Below the pieces are notes generated by a model. It was not told where the DNA came from and ran no database searches. It worked only from the letters and a program-made list of their open reading frames with translations. From positions 1-54,373 of the forward strand of contig QCPG01000005.1 of NCBI GenBank assembly GCA_003212615.1: a stretch of 54,373 nt of DNA. The letters are read 5' to 3'. Source of the DNA: Prochlorococcus sp. AG-436-E22. GTDB taxonomy: Bacteria > Cyanobacteriota > Cyanobacteriia > PCC-6307 > Cyanobiaceae. Shown here piece after piece: positions 7,707 to 16,710 of the stretch; position 1 is the stretch's first letter; each line of letters begins with the position of its first letter. The translations under genes and the position numbers were made by a program.

Positions 7707-9161
7707 GTGAAAATTGCAATAGTTGGTTCTGGATTAGCTGGTCTTACAGCGGCAGTCAATTTAGTTGATGAAGGTCACAAAGTAGAAATTTACGAGAGCA
7801 GGTCATTTTGGGGAGGTAAAGTAGGAAGTTGGGAAGATAAGGATGGCAACCACATAGAAATGGGTTTACATGTATTTTTTTACAATTATGCAAATCTGTT
7901 TAAATTAATGAAAAAAGTGGGAGCTTTAGATAATTTACTCCCGAAAGATCATACTCATCTATTCATCAATAATGGTGGGAATTTGAAATCTTTAGATTTC
8001 AGATTCCCATTGGGTGCTCCATTTAATGGACTAAAAGCTTTTTTTACCACCGAACAACTTACTTGGGTAGATAAGTTCAGAAATGCCTTAGCTTTAGGAA
8101 CAAGCCCAATAGTTAGAGGATTGATAGACTATGAAGGCGCAATGAAAATAATTAGAGCTCTAGATAGAATTAGTTTTAAAGAATGGTTTTTAAACCATGG
8201 TGGCAGTGAAAAAAGTTTAGAAAGAATGTGGGATCCTATAGCATATGCTTTGGGTTTTATTAATTGCAAAGATATTTCAGCAAGATGTATGCTAACTATC
8301 TTCATGATGTTTGCTTCAAAAACAGAAGCCTCAAAACTTAATCTTTTAAAAGGTTCTCCACATAAGTGGTTAACTCAACCTATTGTCGACTACATCACAA
8401 AAAAAGGGGCAAAAATCCATCTTAACCATAAGGTAGAAGAAATTATTTATGAAAAGGAATCTTCCTCTTATTCAGTTAATCAGTTAAAAATATCTTCTTC
8501 TGAAGGAATTAAGGCAGTGTTTGCAGATAAATTTCTAGCTGCCTGTGATGTTCCTGGAATAAAAAAAATAATTCCAAAAGAATGGTATAAATTTAAAGAA
8601 TTTGAAGGTTTAAAAAAACTTAGAGCAGTTGCTGTTGCCACAATCCAATTAAGATACGACGGTTGGGTGACCGAATTACAAAAAGATAATACTGGAAACG
8701 CACCAACTGGACTAGATAACCTTCTTTATTCTGCTGATGCTTCTTTCAGTTGTTTTGCTGATTTAGCACTAGCAAGTCCAGCAGATTATAGAAAAAAAGA
8801 TATGGGCTCACTCCTCCAATGTGTTTTAACTCCTGGAGATAGATGGATGGGAAGATCTACCGAAAGAATTACAAAAGAAATAGATAAAGAGGTTCGCCGT
8901 CTATTCCCATCCTCAAAAAACCTTAAATTGCTTTGGAGTAACGTAGTACAAATTCCGCAATCACTCTATAGAGAATCTCCAGGTATGGAACCTTTCAGAC
9001 CCGATCAAAAAACATCTATATCTAATTTCTTCATGGCTGGTAGTTACACAAAACAAGATTACATAGACTCTATGGAGGGAGCTACAATGAGTGGTCATTT
9101 AGCTGCTGCTGCAATTTTAGAGAAGAAAGCAGAATTAGCAAAAAATCTTGCAGTAAGTTAA
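7707..9161 (+). CDS. zds: Zeta-carotene desaturase
   Basis: FAD enzyme (CrtQ/Zds) that desaturates zeta-carotene via neurosporene to lycopene on the way to cyanobacterial carotenes. The GSGLAG dinucleotide-binding motif is at 7-12, followed by [14 protein letters not shown], and [21 protein letters not shown] near the C-terminus is the carotenoid desaturase FAD signature. The start is GTG and the length is 484 aa, full for the family. The SRPBCC gene begins 3 nt after its stop. Confidence 0.95.
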   Translation: MKIAIVGSGLAGLTAAVNLVDEGHKVEIYESRSFWGGKVGSWEDKDGNHIEMGLHVFFYNYANLFKLMKKVGALDNLLPKDHTHLFINNGGNLKSLDFRFPLGAPFNGLKAFFTTEQLTWVDKFRNALALGTSPIVRGLIDYEGAMKIIRALDRISFKEWFLNHGGSEKSLERMWDPIAYALGFINCKDISARCMLTIFMMFASKTEASKLNLLKGSPHKWLTQPIVDYITKKGAKIHLNHKVEEIIYEKESSSYSVNQLKISSSEGIKAVFADKFLAACDVPGIKKIIPKEWYKFKEFEGLKKLRAVAVATIQLRYDGWVTELQKDNTGNAPTGLDNLLYSADASFSCFADLALASPADYRKKDMGSLLQCVLTPGDRWMGRSTERITKEIDKEVRRLFPSSKNLKLLWSNVVQIPQSLYRESPGMEPFRPDQKTSISNFFMAGSYTKQDYIDSMEGATMSGHLAAAAILEKKAELAKNLAVS

Positions 9162-9164
9162 TTG

Positions 9165-9635
9165 ATGGGTACTTGGCTAAAACATGACGTAATAACAGTT
9201 GTTAATGCGCCTCTTGAAAACGTTTGGAATACATGGAGCGATTTAGACTCAATGTCACTTTGGATGAGCTGGATTGAATCTGTAAAAACAGTTGATGAAG
9301 AAACTAATACTTTACCAGATTTAACAGAATGGACTTTGGCTGCGAATGGCTTTAGGTTTAAATGGAAAGCTCAAATTACAGAAAGGGTCGAAAAAAGCAA
9401 ACTTAAATGGAAATCTATAGGAGGTTTACCAACTGAGGGATCAGTATTTTTCGAAAGTCAAAGTGATCAAATCACAACGGTAAATTTAGCCATAACTTAT
9501 GAGCTACCTAAAATGATTGCGCGGTTTATGGAAGAAAATATTTTAGGCAAAATGGTTACAAACGAATTACAGGCTAATCTTGATAGATTTAAAGAATTAG
9601 TTGAAAAAAATTATAAAAAAGATTCTTCTAACTAA
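9165..9635 (+). CDS. SRPBCC / START-like lipid-binding-fold protein
   Basis: A 156-aa protein with the polyketide-cyclase-like fold pattern: NAPLENVWNTWSDLDSMSLWMSWI at the start, alternating strands in the middle, and a long C-terminal helix (LGKMVTNELQANLDRFKELVEK). Such folds bind hydrophobic ligands. Because it directly follows zds, binding of a carotenoid or related lipid is a reasonable guess, not shown. I prefer the ATG at 9165 to the TTG at 9162. Confidence 0.8.
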   Translation: MGTWLKHDVITVVNAPLENVWNTWSDLDSMSLWMSWIESVKTVDEETNTLPDLTEWTLAANGFRFKWKAQITERVEKSKLKWKSIGGLPTEGSVFFESQSDQITTVNLAITYELPKMIARFMEENILGKMVTNELQANLDRFKELVEKNYKKDSSN

Positions 9636-10425
9636 AAATATTAATTGCTACATCCAGTAATCCTTCAAAAGTATATTTTTGTGCCTGACTATCAACTCTG
9701 CCAAAAAACTTTTTGCATATTTTTGTTGTTTGAGGTCCAATAGTTAACAATCTAGTTTGGTCTAAATATTTTAACCATTCTTTACCAAACGCTTTTTCTA
9801 GTAAAAAAGCAGAATTTGATACAGTTTTGCCACTTGAGAAAATAAATGCATCGACTTTTCGATTAGAAATAACATTCATTGTATCCTCTGGGATTGAATC
9901 AGGACATCTAGTTTCATACGCAGCAACCTCATATACACGCGAACCAGCCTTTCTAAATTCATCTGCAATTAAATCCCTTCCTCCTGTTTGGACTCTTGGC
10001 AAAAATACTCGAAGTCCATATCCAGATATTGGAAAATTATCAATTAAACTCTCGGCAACATATTCTGGGGGTATGAAATCAGCCTTAATCCCTAAATCTT
10101 CAAGAGTTTTTGCGGTTTTTTCTCCAACTACAGCGATTTTTGTTTTTTTAGAACACTCTTTTAATGAACTACTAAAATATCTAAGTCTTTTATCAACAAA
10201 TTTAATCCCATTACTACTAGAAAAAATAATCCAATGAAAATTATTTATTTGATTTAATGCTTCGTCAAGAGGATTTAAATCATCAGGATCACCAATACTT
10301 ATTGCAGGGAAATCATATATATTGGCGCCCTTTTTTGTAAATATTTTTTTTATATCTAATATCCCCTCTTTTGATCGAGTGATAATTATATTTCTTTGAT
10401 CAAGGGGGAGGTCAACTATTGACAT
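9628..10425 (-). CDS. hemD: Uroporphyrinogen-III synthase
   Basis: Closes the tetrapyrrole ring and inverts ring D, feeding both heme and chlorophyll. It shows the weakly conserved HemD pattern: NIIITRSKEG near the start, FHWIIFSSSNGIKFV (first domain), VAAYETRCPDS (hinge) and DAFIFSSGKTVSNSAFL (second domain). The start is ATG 10425 with GAGG 6 nt upstream; a TTG at 10437 is the alternative. It overlaps the end of rbfA by 14 nt and the end of the convergent SRPBCC gene by 8 nt. Confidence 0.88.
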   Translation of the reverse strand: MSIVDLPLDQRNIIITRSKEGILDIKKIFTKKGANIYDFPAISIGDPDDLNPLDEALNQINNFHWIIFSSSNGIKFVDKRLRYFSSSLKECSKKTKIAVVGEKTAKTLEDLGIKADFIPPEYVAESLIDNFPISGYGLRVFLPRVQTGGRDLIADEFRKAGSRVYEVAAYETRCPDSIPEDTMNVISNRKVDAFIFSSGKTVSNSAFLLEKAFGKEWLKYLDQTRLLTIGPQTTKICKKFFGRVDSQAQKYTFEGLLDVAINIFS

Positions 10426-10807
10426 CTTTATCCTCAAAATTATTATTATCTTGATTTTTATTTTTTAATTCATCAAGAAGTTTCAAGACTGATAATCCTT
10501 TATCAAGAATAATATCGTCTTTAAAAATTATCTCTGGAACTCTTCTCATCTCTATTCTTTTTCCTAAATTGTGCCTTATAGAGCTTTTAGCAGTATTCAA
10601 ATTTGACACAATCTCTTTCCTTACTGTCTCTTTGGCAGTTGAAGTTATGTAAATTTTACAGTGTTGTAAATCGCCTGACAAATCAATCTTAGAAATATTG
10701 ACGAAATGATCTCTAATAAGATCATTTTGCAAATCATTTTGCAAAATAAGGGTTATTTCTCTCTTCAAAAGAGAGGAAACTTTTGCAAGACGGTAATTAT
10801 TTGGCAT
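10412..10807 (-). CDS. rbfA: Ribosome-binding factor A
   Basis: Single KH-type-domain protein (131 aa) that helps mature the 30S subunit. Family features are the start NNYRLAKVSSLLKREI, a middle strand with CKIYITS, and the R-M-R-R-V-P-E-I-I-F segment before the last helix. It overlaps hemD downstream and lies behind the DUF751 gene, all on the minus strand, so it is probably co-transcribed with both. Confidence 0.92.
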   Translation of the reverse strand: MPNNYRLAKVSSLLKREITLILQNDLQNDLIRDHFVNISKIDLSGDLQHCKIYITSTAKETVRKEIVSNLNTAKSSIRHNLGKRIEMRRVPEIIFKDDIILDKGLSVLKLLDELKNKNQDNNNFEDKDVNS

Positions 10808-10814
10808 TATGATT

Positions 10815-11018
10815 TTATAAATTTAGTGGATTTGTCATCGCTTGCAAGACAAAATAAACAGTTATGAAAGCACTTATAACAGAAGATATCAAACCTACTT
10901 TTGTGAGTGGATTTGATCTATTTTTGAAAAAAGGTTCAAGCAGTGCAACAAGTCCCCCAACAATAATGGATATTAAATACTTGGGATATCTTGCTACATT
11001 AGAGAAAAATTCGCCCAT
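10815..11018 (-). CDS. DUF751 / Ycf33-like small membrane protein
   Basis: A 67-aa protein with the start MGEFFSNVARYPKYL and two hydrophobic helices, the pattern of the cyanobacterial and plastid Ycf33 (DUF751) family of unknown function. I chose the ATG at 11018; a GTG three codons upstream is possible. It is the first gene of a likely operon with rbfA and hemD. Confidence 0.8.
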   Translation of the reverse strand: MGEFFSNVARYPKYLISIIVGGLVALLEPFFKNRSNPLTKVGLISSVISAFITVYFVLQAMTNPLNL

Positions 11019-11072
11019 TAGCACCACAAATAGATTACTTTTTTAGCTAAGTTTTAAAAAACATTAAACAGC

Positions 11073-11798
11073 ATGATTACATTATATCAATTTAGGCATA
11101 GTGCGTTTTGTTTAAAAACAAGAATGGCTCTTCATGCAAAAAAACTACAATATCGAGTTGAGGAAGTAACACCTGGAATAGGTCAATTTGAAATCTTTAA
11201 ATTATCAGGCCAAAAACAAGTCCCTATAATAGTCGATGATAATGATCAAATTATTAATGACTCCTCAACTATTTGCGAATATATAGATAAAAAAAATGAT
11301 AACAATCCACTCTTCCCTGAGGACCCAATATTATTTGCACAATGCAAACTAATTGAAGACTGGGCAGATACTACAATGGCTACAACTTGTAGAAGAACTT
11401 TAATAAAATCTGCAATAGAAAATCCACAGCTAAGAACAGCATTACTTCCAGATGAAATACCTTCTTCAGTTAAAAGTATTGTTGATAAATTACCTTTTAA
11501 AAATCTGAGTAAAATTTCTAATGTAGTTTTGTCTTCTAAAGATAATTTAGAACTCCAAAAATTACTGGAATCTTTATCAAAATCCTTGATCAACAAAAAA
11601 TTTTTAGTTGGAGATAGTTTATCAATTGCAGATATTTCAATTGCTGCTCAATTATCCCTTCTTAAATTTCCAAAGTCTGCCGGACCAATTCTTTCAGGAG
11701 AGGGGAGCCAAGAATACATAAATAACCCTTATTTAGAAAATCTCTTTATATGGAGGAACAACTTAGAAGAATATCTTTTTAGTGCTAACTCTCAATAA
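11073..11798 (+). CDS. Glutathione S-transferase family protein
   Basis: Has an N-terminal thioredoxin-like domain with RHSAFCLKTRMAL (Cys13 in the usual catalytic region), cis-Pro segment QVPIIVDD and the glutathione-binding turn NDSSTICEYI. A helical C-terminal domain follows with DSLSIADISIAAQLSLL, the GST capping motif. It has 241 aa. The substrate is unknown; a role in detoxification or thiol reduction is likely. Its end overlaps the convergent DUF6816-type gene by 14 nt. Confidence 0.88.
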   Translation: MITLYQFRHSAFCLKTRMALHAKKLQYRVEEVTPGIGQFEIFKLSGQKQVPIIVDDNDQIINDSSTICEYIDKKNDNNPLFPEDPILFAQCKLIEDWADTTMATTCRRTLIKSAIENPQLRTALLPDEIPSSVKSIVDKLPFKNLSKISNVVLSSKDNLELQKLLESLSKSLINKKFLVGDSLSIADISIAAQLSLLKFPKSAGPILSGEGSQEYINNPYLENLFIWRNNLEEYLFSANSQ

Positions 11799-12492
11799 AT
11801 TCAAACGTCAATTTATATTTATTTGTTTTTATAGCATGAATAGAAGGATCACCAACTTTTGAACCATAAGAAGCAACATATTGCACTCCACAAATTGATG
11901 GTTTGATTGAATTATCAACTTCAAATATTGCTTCGGAACATTTTTGAAATTTACTAATGGTCTCTACCTGATTAATCCTTGAAGCACCTGGCTTATGAGC
12001 TGTTTGTATAACTAGCTCATCTGCGAAAAAAATATCATCATCTTGGATCTGATTTCTCCCTGTAATTCTTGAATCGATATAAAAATCATCTTTTAAATAA
12101 GTAATTTGATTATTTATAGATTGAGGATCATTTACAACCTTGATCAAGGTGTCACCAAATATTGCTTTTCCAATAGATTCAGAATTTTTTGCCCGATTAC
12201 CAACAATTAAATCTGAATCGTTCTTAAAGAAATTTACTTTATAAATAACTGGCTCCTCTGAATCATTAATTATATCTTGAGAAGTAACAAGCCAATTCCC
12301 CTCGAACCATTTAGGATAAATTAAATCCTTAGAAGTGTCAGATAATTTAAAATTTGGCAAATATAATTCTGGCCATTGATTTACACGATTTTCCAAAAAC
12401 TCTCGTACGTTAGAATCAAACAAAGCAAAAGAACTTTCTAAACAAATTCCTTGAAAAATCAAGCAAAGAATTAATCCAAAAAGAATTTTCAT
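11785..12492 (-). CDS. DUF6816-like exported protein
   Basis: A 235-aa protein with a signal peptide (hydrophobic 4-17, likely cleavage after SFA at 23), so probably periplasmic or lumenal. The mature part has WFEGNWLVTSQDI and ISKFQKC with little else recognisable, and looks like a beta-rich lipocalin-like fold of the DUF6816 family known from cyanobacteria and plastids (recalled, not searched). Its start codon is separated by one base from that of the divergent CRR7-like gene. Confidence 0.65.
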   Translation of the reverse strand: MKILFGLILCLIFQGICLESSFALFDSNVREFLENRVNQWPELYLPNFKLSDTSKDLIYPKWFEGNWLVTSQDIINDSEEPVIYKVNFFKNDSDLIVGNRAKNSESIGKAIFGDTLIKVVNDPQSINNQITYLKDDFYIDSRITGRNQIQDDDIFFADELVIQTAHKPGASRINQVETISKFQKCSEAIFEVDNSIKPSICGVQYVASYGSKVGDPSIHAIKTNKYKLTFEFIES

Positions 12493-12493
12493 T

Positions 12494-12751
12494 ATGTCAA
12501 ATCCACTAATAAGAGCATCAGATCATTATGTATTATTAGAGCCAGATTCAAAAGAAAAAATTGTATCAAAGAAAGAAGCAATTTTATGGTTGAAGAATTG
12601 GCTTAGTAAGACAGAAACACAAACAATATATCAAAATATAGAAGATCCTGATCAAGAATTTTTTGAAGAATTATTAGAAAGCACTTATGAATTAGAAATC
12701 AAATTAGGATACGTTATCAAATGGTTTGCAGTAAGAATTGCACCAGATTAA
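12494..12751 (+). CDS. Chlororespiratory reduction 7 (CRR7)-like protein
   Basis: An 85-aa acidic protein with DHYVLLEPD near the start, the segment KEAILWLKNWL, and EIKLGYVIKWFAVRI at the end. This fits the CRR7 family, which in plants is needed to build the NDH complex. An NDH-1 assembly role here is inferred from the family. It converges on aroK with a 4-nt overlap. The start lies 1 nt from the divergent gene's start, so its promoter must sit inside that gene. Confidence 0.75.
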   Translation: MSNPLIRASDHYVLLEPDSKEKIVSKKEAILWLKNWLSKTETQTIYQNIEDPDQEFFEELLESTYELEIKLGYVIKWFAVRIAPD

Positions 12752-13305
12752 CTAATTATTTCTTTATGAATTGCATGAATTACTTTCATAGCGACTTCTT
12801 CAATATTTTCCCTTTTTACTTGAATTCTTAGATCTGCTTGAGAATACAAATTTTCTCTAGATTGAAAAATGCTCATATATAAATCATTTAGATTCTTTCC
12901 CTGAAGAAGTGGCCTATTTTCAATTTCATTTTTCAATCTTTCAATTGCTATATCTTTATCGAGATCTATCCAAGCAATTATTCCTTGTCTTAAGATTCCC
13001 CAGTTTTCCGCTTTGCTAACTATTCCTCCCCCAGTTGAGATTACTAATGAAGGAATTTTGATAGTTTCTTTAAGGCAGTTTGCTTCTAATTCACGGAAAT
13101 TATCTTCTCCTTCATCATTAAAAATTTGATTTATAGATTTTTTTGCCAACTTCTCTATTAATGAATCTAAATCAATGTATTTATACTTCAATAACTCAGC
13201 CAACTTCAAACCAGTTTGTGACTTACCAGAACCCATCATTCCAATTAAAAATATGCTTCTGCCCTTAATAGAATGAACTGTTTTTTCGATAATGGATTGT
13301 TCCAT
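12748..13305 (-). CDS. aroK: Shikimate kinase
   Basis: Phosphorylates shikimate at the 3-OH for chorismate synthesis. It has Walker A GMMGSGKS (22-29), shikimate-binding DLD (45-47), FRELE (70-74), TGGG (91-94) and the lid arginine in RPLLQG. The length is 185 aa, normal for the family. It diverges from the PTPS gene with 50 nt between starts. Confidence 0.93.
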   Translation of the reverse strand: MEQSIIEKTVHSIKGRSIFLIGMMGSGKSQTGLKLAELLKYKYIDLDSLIEKLAKKSINQIFNDEGEDNFRELEANCLKETIKIPSLVISTGGGIVSKAENWGILRQGIIAWIDLDKDIAIERLKNEIENRPLLQGKNLNDLYMSIFQSRENLYSQADLRIQVKRENIEEVAMKVIHAIHKEIIS

Positions 13306-13355
13306 AAAGACAAAAGCGTATTTAAAACCTTAAGATAGTATTATCGCAGACAGTT

Positions 13356-14282
13356 ATGACTTCTACACAATCCAAACCATTACATGGAAAAGGACGTGAA
13401 TGCGTCATCACCCGACGTGCCTGCTTTAGTTCTAGTCACCGTTATTGGCTTCCTGAAAAAAGCCCAGAAGAAAATTTATCTCTTTTTGGAAAGTGCAGTA
13501 TTGCACCAGGTCATGGTCATAATTATGAACTTATTGTTTCAATGGGTGGAGAACTAGACTCTGATGGAATGGTACTTAATCTATCTGATGTAAAACACTC
13601 TATTAAAGATAAGGTTACTGAACCATTAGATTTTCGTTTTTTAAATGATGTCTGGCCTGAATTTAATGTTAATCATCAAGAAGGTATACTTCCCACAACT
13701 GAAGCATTAGTAAAGGTTATTTGGAGTCGTCTAAAGGATGATTTACCTCTTACAAGTCTAAGGCTTTATGAAAACCCAAATTTATGGGCAGATTATTTTG
13801 GAAAAAACATGGAAGCATTTTTAACAGTACAAACTCATTTTGCAGCCGCTCATAGACTTGCAAAAGAAGAGATTTCCTTTGATGAAAATAAAAAAATCTA
13901 TGGGAAATGTGCCAGAGTTAATGGACATGGTCATAACTATCTTGTCGATATAACTGTAAAAGGAGACATTGATAAAAGAACGGGAATGGTTTGCGACTTA
14001 TCTGCGCTCCAGGAGATAATTAATGATTTGGTTGTTGAACAACTAGATCATACTTTTCTAAATAAAGACATCGAATTTTTCCAGAATTGTGTTCCAACTG
14101 CTGAAAATATAGCTTTATATATTTCTGATATTCTTAAAAATCCAATACATGAACTTGGTGCAACATTACACAAAATAAGACTCCAAGAGAGCCCAAATAA
14201 TGCTGCAGAAATTTATGTTGATCAAAAGCTAACCAATTCATTAAAGTTGAAACTTGAAAATAGTTTAGTCTCACAAACTTGA
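13356..14282 (+). CDS. Tandem-domain 6-pyruvoyl-tetrahydropterin synthase-like protein
   Basis: Two PTPS/QueD domains sit in one chain of 308 aa. Domain 1 (about 16-145) has zinc histidines H28, H53 and H55 and Cys47, but LDF (91-93) stands where the family has the catalytic Asp-His. Domain 2 (about 155-290) is complete: H166, H191 and H193 for zinc, Cys185, LDH (230-232), PTAEN (247-251) and the pterin-binding Glu in RLQESP. The product may be 6-carboxytetrahydropterin (queuosine route), tetrahydrobiopterin or a folate intermediate; sequence alone does not decide. The next gene, a DHFR-like reductase, starts inside this stop codon, suggesting a shared pterin pathway. Confidence 0.88.
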   Translation: MTSTQSKPLHGKGRECVITRRACFSSSHRYWLPEKSPEENLSLFGKCSIAPGHGHNYELIVSMGGELDSDGMVLNLSDVKHSIKDKVTEPLDFRFLNDVWPEFNVNHQEGILPTTEALVKVIWSRLKDDLPLTSLRLYENPNLWADYFGKNMEAFLTVQTHFAAAHRLAKEEISFDENKKIYGKCARVNGHGHNYLVDITVKGDIDKRTGMVCDLSALQEIINDLVVEQLDHTFLNKDIEFFQNCVPTAENIALYISDILKNPIHELGATLHKIRLQESPNNAAEIYVDQKLTNSLKLKLENSLVSQT

Positions 14283-14929
14283 GTATCCCAAGAGTAATAA
14301 TTGTTATAGCATCTAGTCTTGATGGGAGAATTGCATTTCCTGGAGGTGGAGAATCGCATCTTGGAAGCGAAGAAGATAAAAAAATGTTAAATCAACACTT
14401 ATCAATGGTTGATGCAACCATCTTTGGTTTAGGTACTTTAATAGCTCATCAATCAACTTACCTAATTAAAAATCTCGATGGTAATGACGAAGTAACAATA
14501 TCAAAAAAACAACCAATTTCTATAGTTGCTTCAAATAGCAAAAAATTTAACAGTAATTGGGAATACTTTCGTCAACCAATTAGAAGATGGCTAATAAGCT
14601 CAAGTAAAGTTGATAATTCGTCGAATAATAACTTCGAGAAACAACTCTTTTTCGAAGATTCATGGAGTAAAACTTTAATTTCACTGAAAAAACAAGGGAT
14701 AAATGATCTAGCTCTTTTAGGAGGTGCAAAACTTATAAATTCATTTATAAAAGAGGATCTAATAACAGATATAAAAATTACAATAATTCCACAAATTATT
14801 GGAGGTAAATATACATGGATCCCTCCAGAAGAAACAAATGAGATTTTTAATCTCAAAAGACTATGGGAAATAAAATCAATTAAAAATTTAATGAATAATG
14901 AAATCCATATTCATTACAAAAAAATTTGA
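14279..14929 (+). CDS. RibD C-terminal-domain reductase (DHFR-like)
   Basis: A 216-aa single-domain protein of the RibD_C/DHFR-like fold. SSLDGRIAFPGG is at the start, ATIFGLGTL follows, then DLALLGGAKLINSF and IIPQIIGG, the NADPH and product strand pattern. There is no deaminase domain, so it is not full RibD. It starts at TTG overlapping the upstream TGA (TTGA), which implies translational coupling. Because the partner is a PTPS, reduction of a pterin or dihydrofolate is plausible; reduction of the riboflavin pyrimidine is the alternative. Confidence 0.8.
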   Translation: MSIPRVIIVIASSLDGRIAFPGGGESHLGSEEDKKMLNQHLSMVDATIFGLGTLIAHQSTYLIKNLDGNDEVTISKKQPISIVASNSKKFNSNWEYFRQPIRRWLISSSKVDNSSNNNFEKQLFFEDSWSKTLISLKKQGINDLALLGGAKLINSFIKEDLITDIKITIIPQIIGGKYTWIPPEETNEIFNLKRLWEIKSIKNLMNNEIHIHYKKI

Positions 14930-14946
14930 AATAGATTCAATAATAA

Positions 14947-16103
14947 ATGAACCAAAAAATACATAAAGTTGAAGTCAAATTGTCAATTAAGGAAATCTCC
15001 AAGGAGATATGGAATGAATTAACAAATGAAATCAATAATCCATTCTATGAATGGACTTGGCTTAAAAACCTTGAAATATCAAAAAGTGTCTCAAGAGAAA
15101 CTGGTTGGCAACCTCTATATTTTGTTGCTTATAAAAATGAAGAAATATTAGGAATTGCTCCACTTTTTTTAAAAAATCATAGCTATGGAGAATTCATTTT
15201 TTGATCAATCATTTGCAAGATTAGCTCAAGAGCTGAATTTAAATTATTACCCTAAATTAATTGGAATGAGTCCTTATAGTCCCGTCAATGGATATCAATT
15301 TCTTTATAAAAAAAATGAAGATAAGAAAGAAATTACAAATTTACTCATAAACCATATCGAAAGCTTTGCGATTACAAACAAAATTTTAAGTTGTAATTTT
15401 TTATACATTGACGAAAGCTGGGGCAACCATCTTAAATCTTTGGGATACCATAAATGGATAAATTCCAGCAGTGAATGGAGGAGTAATGGAGAAAAGACGT
15501 TTGATGATTTTCTTTGTAGATTTAACTCTAATCAGAGAAAAAATATCAAAAAAGAGAGAAAATCAATTACTAAACAAGATGTAAAAGTAGAAATTTTTAA
15601 TGAAGATGATATCAACGAAGAAATCCTCAACAAAATGCATAATTTTTATGAACAGCATTGTTCTAGGTGGGGAGTTTGGGGAAGTAAATATCTAACATCT
15701 ACATTTTTCGAAAAAATTGTTGCTAATAAAAAAAATATTTTACTTTTTAGCGCATCAAAAAAATGATTCAAATGATATTTTTGCTATGTCGATGTGCGTT
15801 AAAAATAAAAACAACTTATGGGGTAGATATTGGGGTAGTCAAGAAGACATATCTAATTTACATTTTGAATTATGCTACTACCAGCCAATTGAATGGGCCA
15901 TAAAAAATAGTATCCATTTTTTTGATCCTGGAGCGGGTAGTAAACATAAAAGGCGGAGAGGTTTTTTTGCAAAAAGCACAATTAGCTTGCATAAGTGGTT
16001 TGACAAAAATATGGAAAATATAATTTATCCTTGGCTAAATGAAGTTAATAAACAAACCGAGAAGGAAATTGAATTTGAGAATGATTCGATACCCTTTAAA
16101 TAA
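14947..16103 (+). pseudogene. DUF482/FemAB-like N-acyltransferase with two frameshifts
   Basis: Three overlapping pieces in three frames (14947-15204, 15185-15766, 15717-16103) make one protein. Removing one T from T6 (15197-15202) turns GEFIF-stop into GEFIFDQSFARLAQ. Removing one A from A7 (15757-15763) turns SASKK-stop into SASKNDSNDIFAM. The whole then becomes 1155 nt, 384 residues, the usual size for the DUF482 (COG3146) GNAT/FemAB-like family, with NQRKNIKKERKSI and GRYWGSQEDISNLHFELCYYQ as family landmarks. Its reaction is unknown; peptide- or amino-acyl transfer is guessed from the fold. It is either a recent pseudogene, two sequencing errors, or a gene rescued by slippage. Confidence 0.85.
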
Positions 16104-16163
16104 AAAATTATTTAGCTTTTCTAAAGCTTATATTAGTAATATAGTTTTTATTAACTTCTAATA

Positions 16164-16550
16164 ATGGACTCTAGTAAAAGTTTAAATGAAAAAATAAAGA
16201 TTGATAATAATCTATCCAACCGATATATAGATTTAGATCCAAACGGTTATTTTATTATAAAAGTAGATTTAGAAGAAAATAAAATAATTTTAGAGCACTT
16301 TTTAAATAACATCGATGAAGAAGGCTATGCTCTTGACCCAGAAACAAATGAACCAATTAAATGCGACTCACAAAATAAAAGAGTTAGTAATGAAGTTTTT
16401 AAAGGTATTAGTGCGAAACAACTTGGAATATTGATTACTGAAGAAAGAAATGACTTAATAACAAGATTTGATCATGCGCTATATTTAGGGCGGGAATTAC
16501 AAAAAGCAGAAGAATGTTTATACAAAAAATTACCATATATCCAAGATTAA
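16164..16550 (+). CDS. DUF4346 protein
   Basis: A 128-aa acidic protein with YIDLDPNGYFIIKVD, ILEHFLNN and LITRFDHALYLGRELQKAEECL, matching what I remember of the cyanobacterial and plastid DUF4346 family (function unknown). In some cyanobacteria this domain is attached to other enzymes; here it stands alone. It lies 60 nt after the frameshifted acyltransferase. An imperfect inverted repeat (AGCTTT-TCT-AAAGCT, 16113-16127) lies between them but has no T run. Confidence 0.7.
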   Translation: MDSSKSLNEKIKIDNNLSNRYIDLDPNGYFIIKVDLEENKIILEHFLNNIDEEGYALDPETNEPIKCDSQNKRVSNEVFKGISAKQLGILITEERNDLITRFDHALYLGRELQKAEECLYKKLPYIQD

Positions 16551-16614
16551 GAAATTAAACGAAAAAATCTAATCTTTTCATCTGATGTTAAATTAAATAA
16601 AAATAAAAAAATTA

Positions 16615-16707
16615 ATGAACATCATTTTCTATATTGCATTTATTGGTTTTGGTTTTGGAGCTGCTTTCGCATTAGATAAGATCTTAAGAGCAGTTAAATT
16701 AATTTAA
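16615..16707 (+). CDS. petL: Cytochrome b6-f subunit PetL (candidate)
   Basis: A 30-residue ORF: one hydrophobic helix (MNIIFYIAFIGFGFG...) ending in KILRAVKLI. PetL proteins are single-helix subunits of about 30 residues that end in a similar (I/V)KLI or RLI motif, and length, topology and terminus all fit. PetL stabilises the cytochrome b6-f complex in the thylakoid. There is no clear Shine-Dalgarno site. It ends 3 nt before the convergent rimO. Another tiny membrane protein is possible, but the C-terminal match makes PetL the best call. Confidence 0.72.
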   Translation: MNIIFYIAFIGFGFGAAFALDKILRAVKLI

Positions 16708-16710
16708 AAA

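Noticed and set aside
16104-16163. Hairpin AGCTTT-TCT-AAAGCT as a terminator
   Set aside because: Stem is short and no T run follows on either strand.
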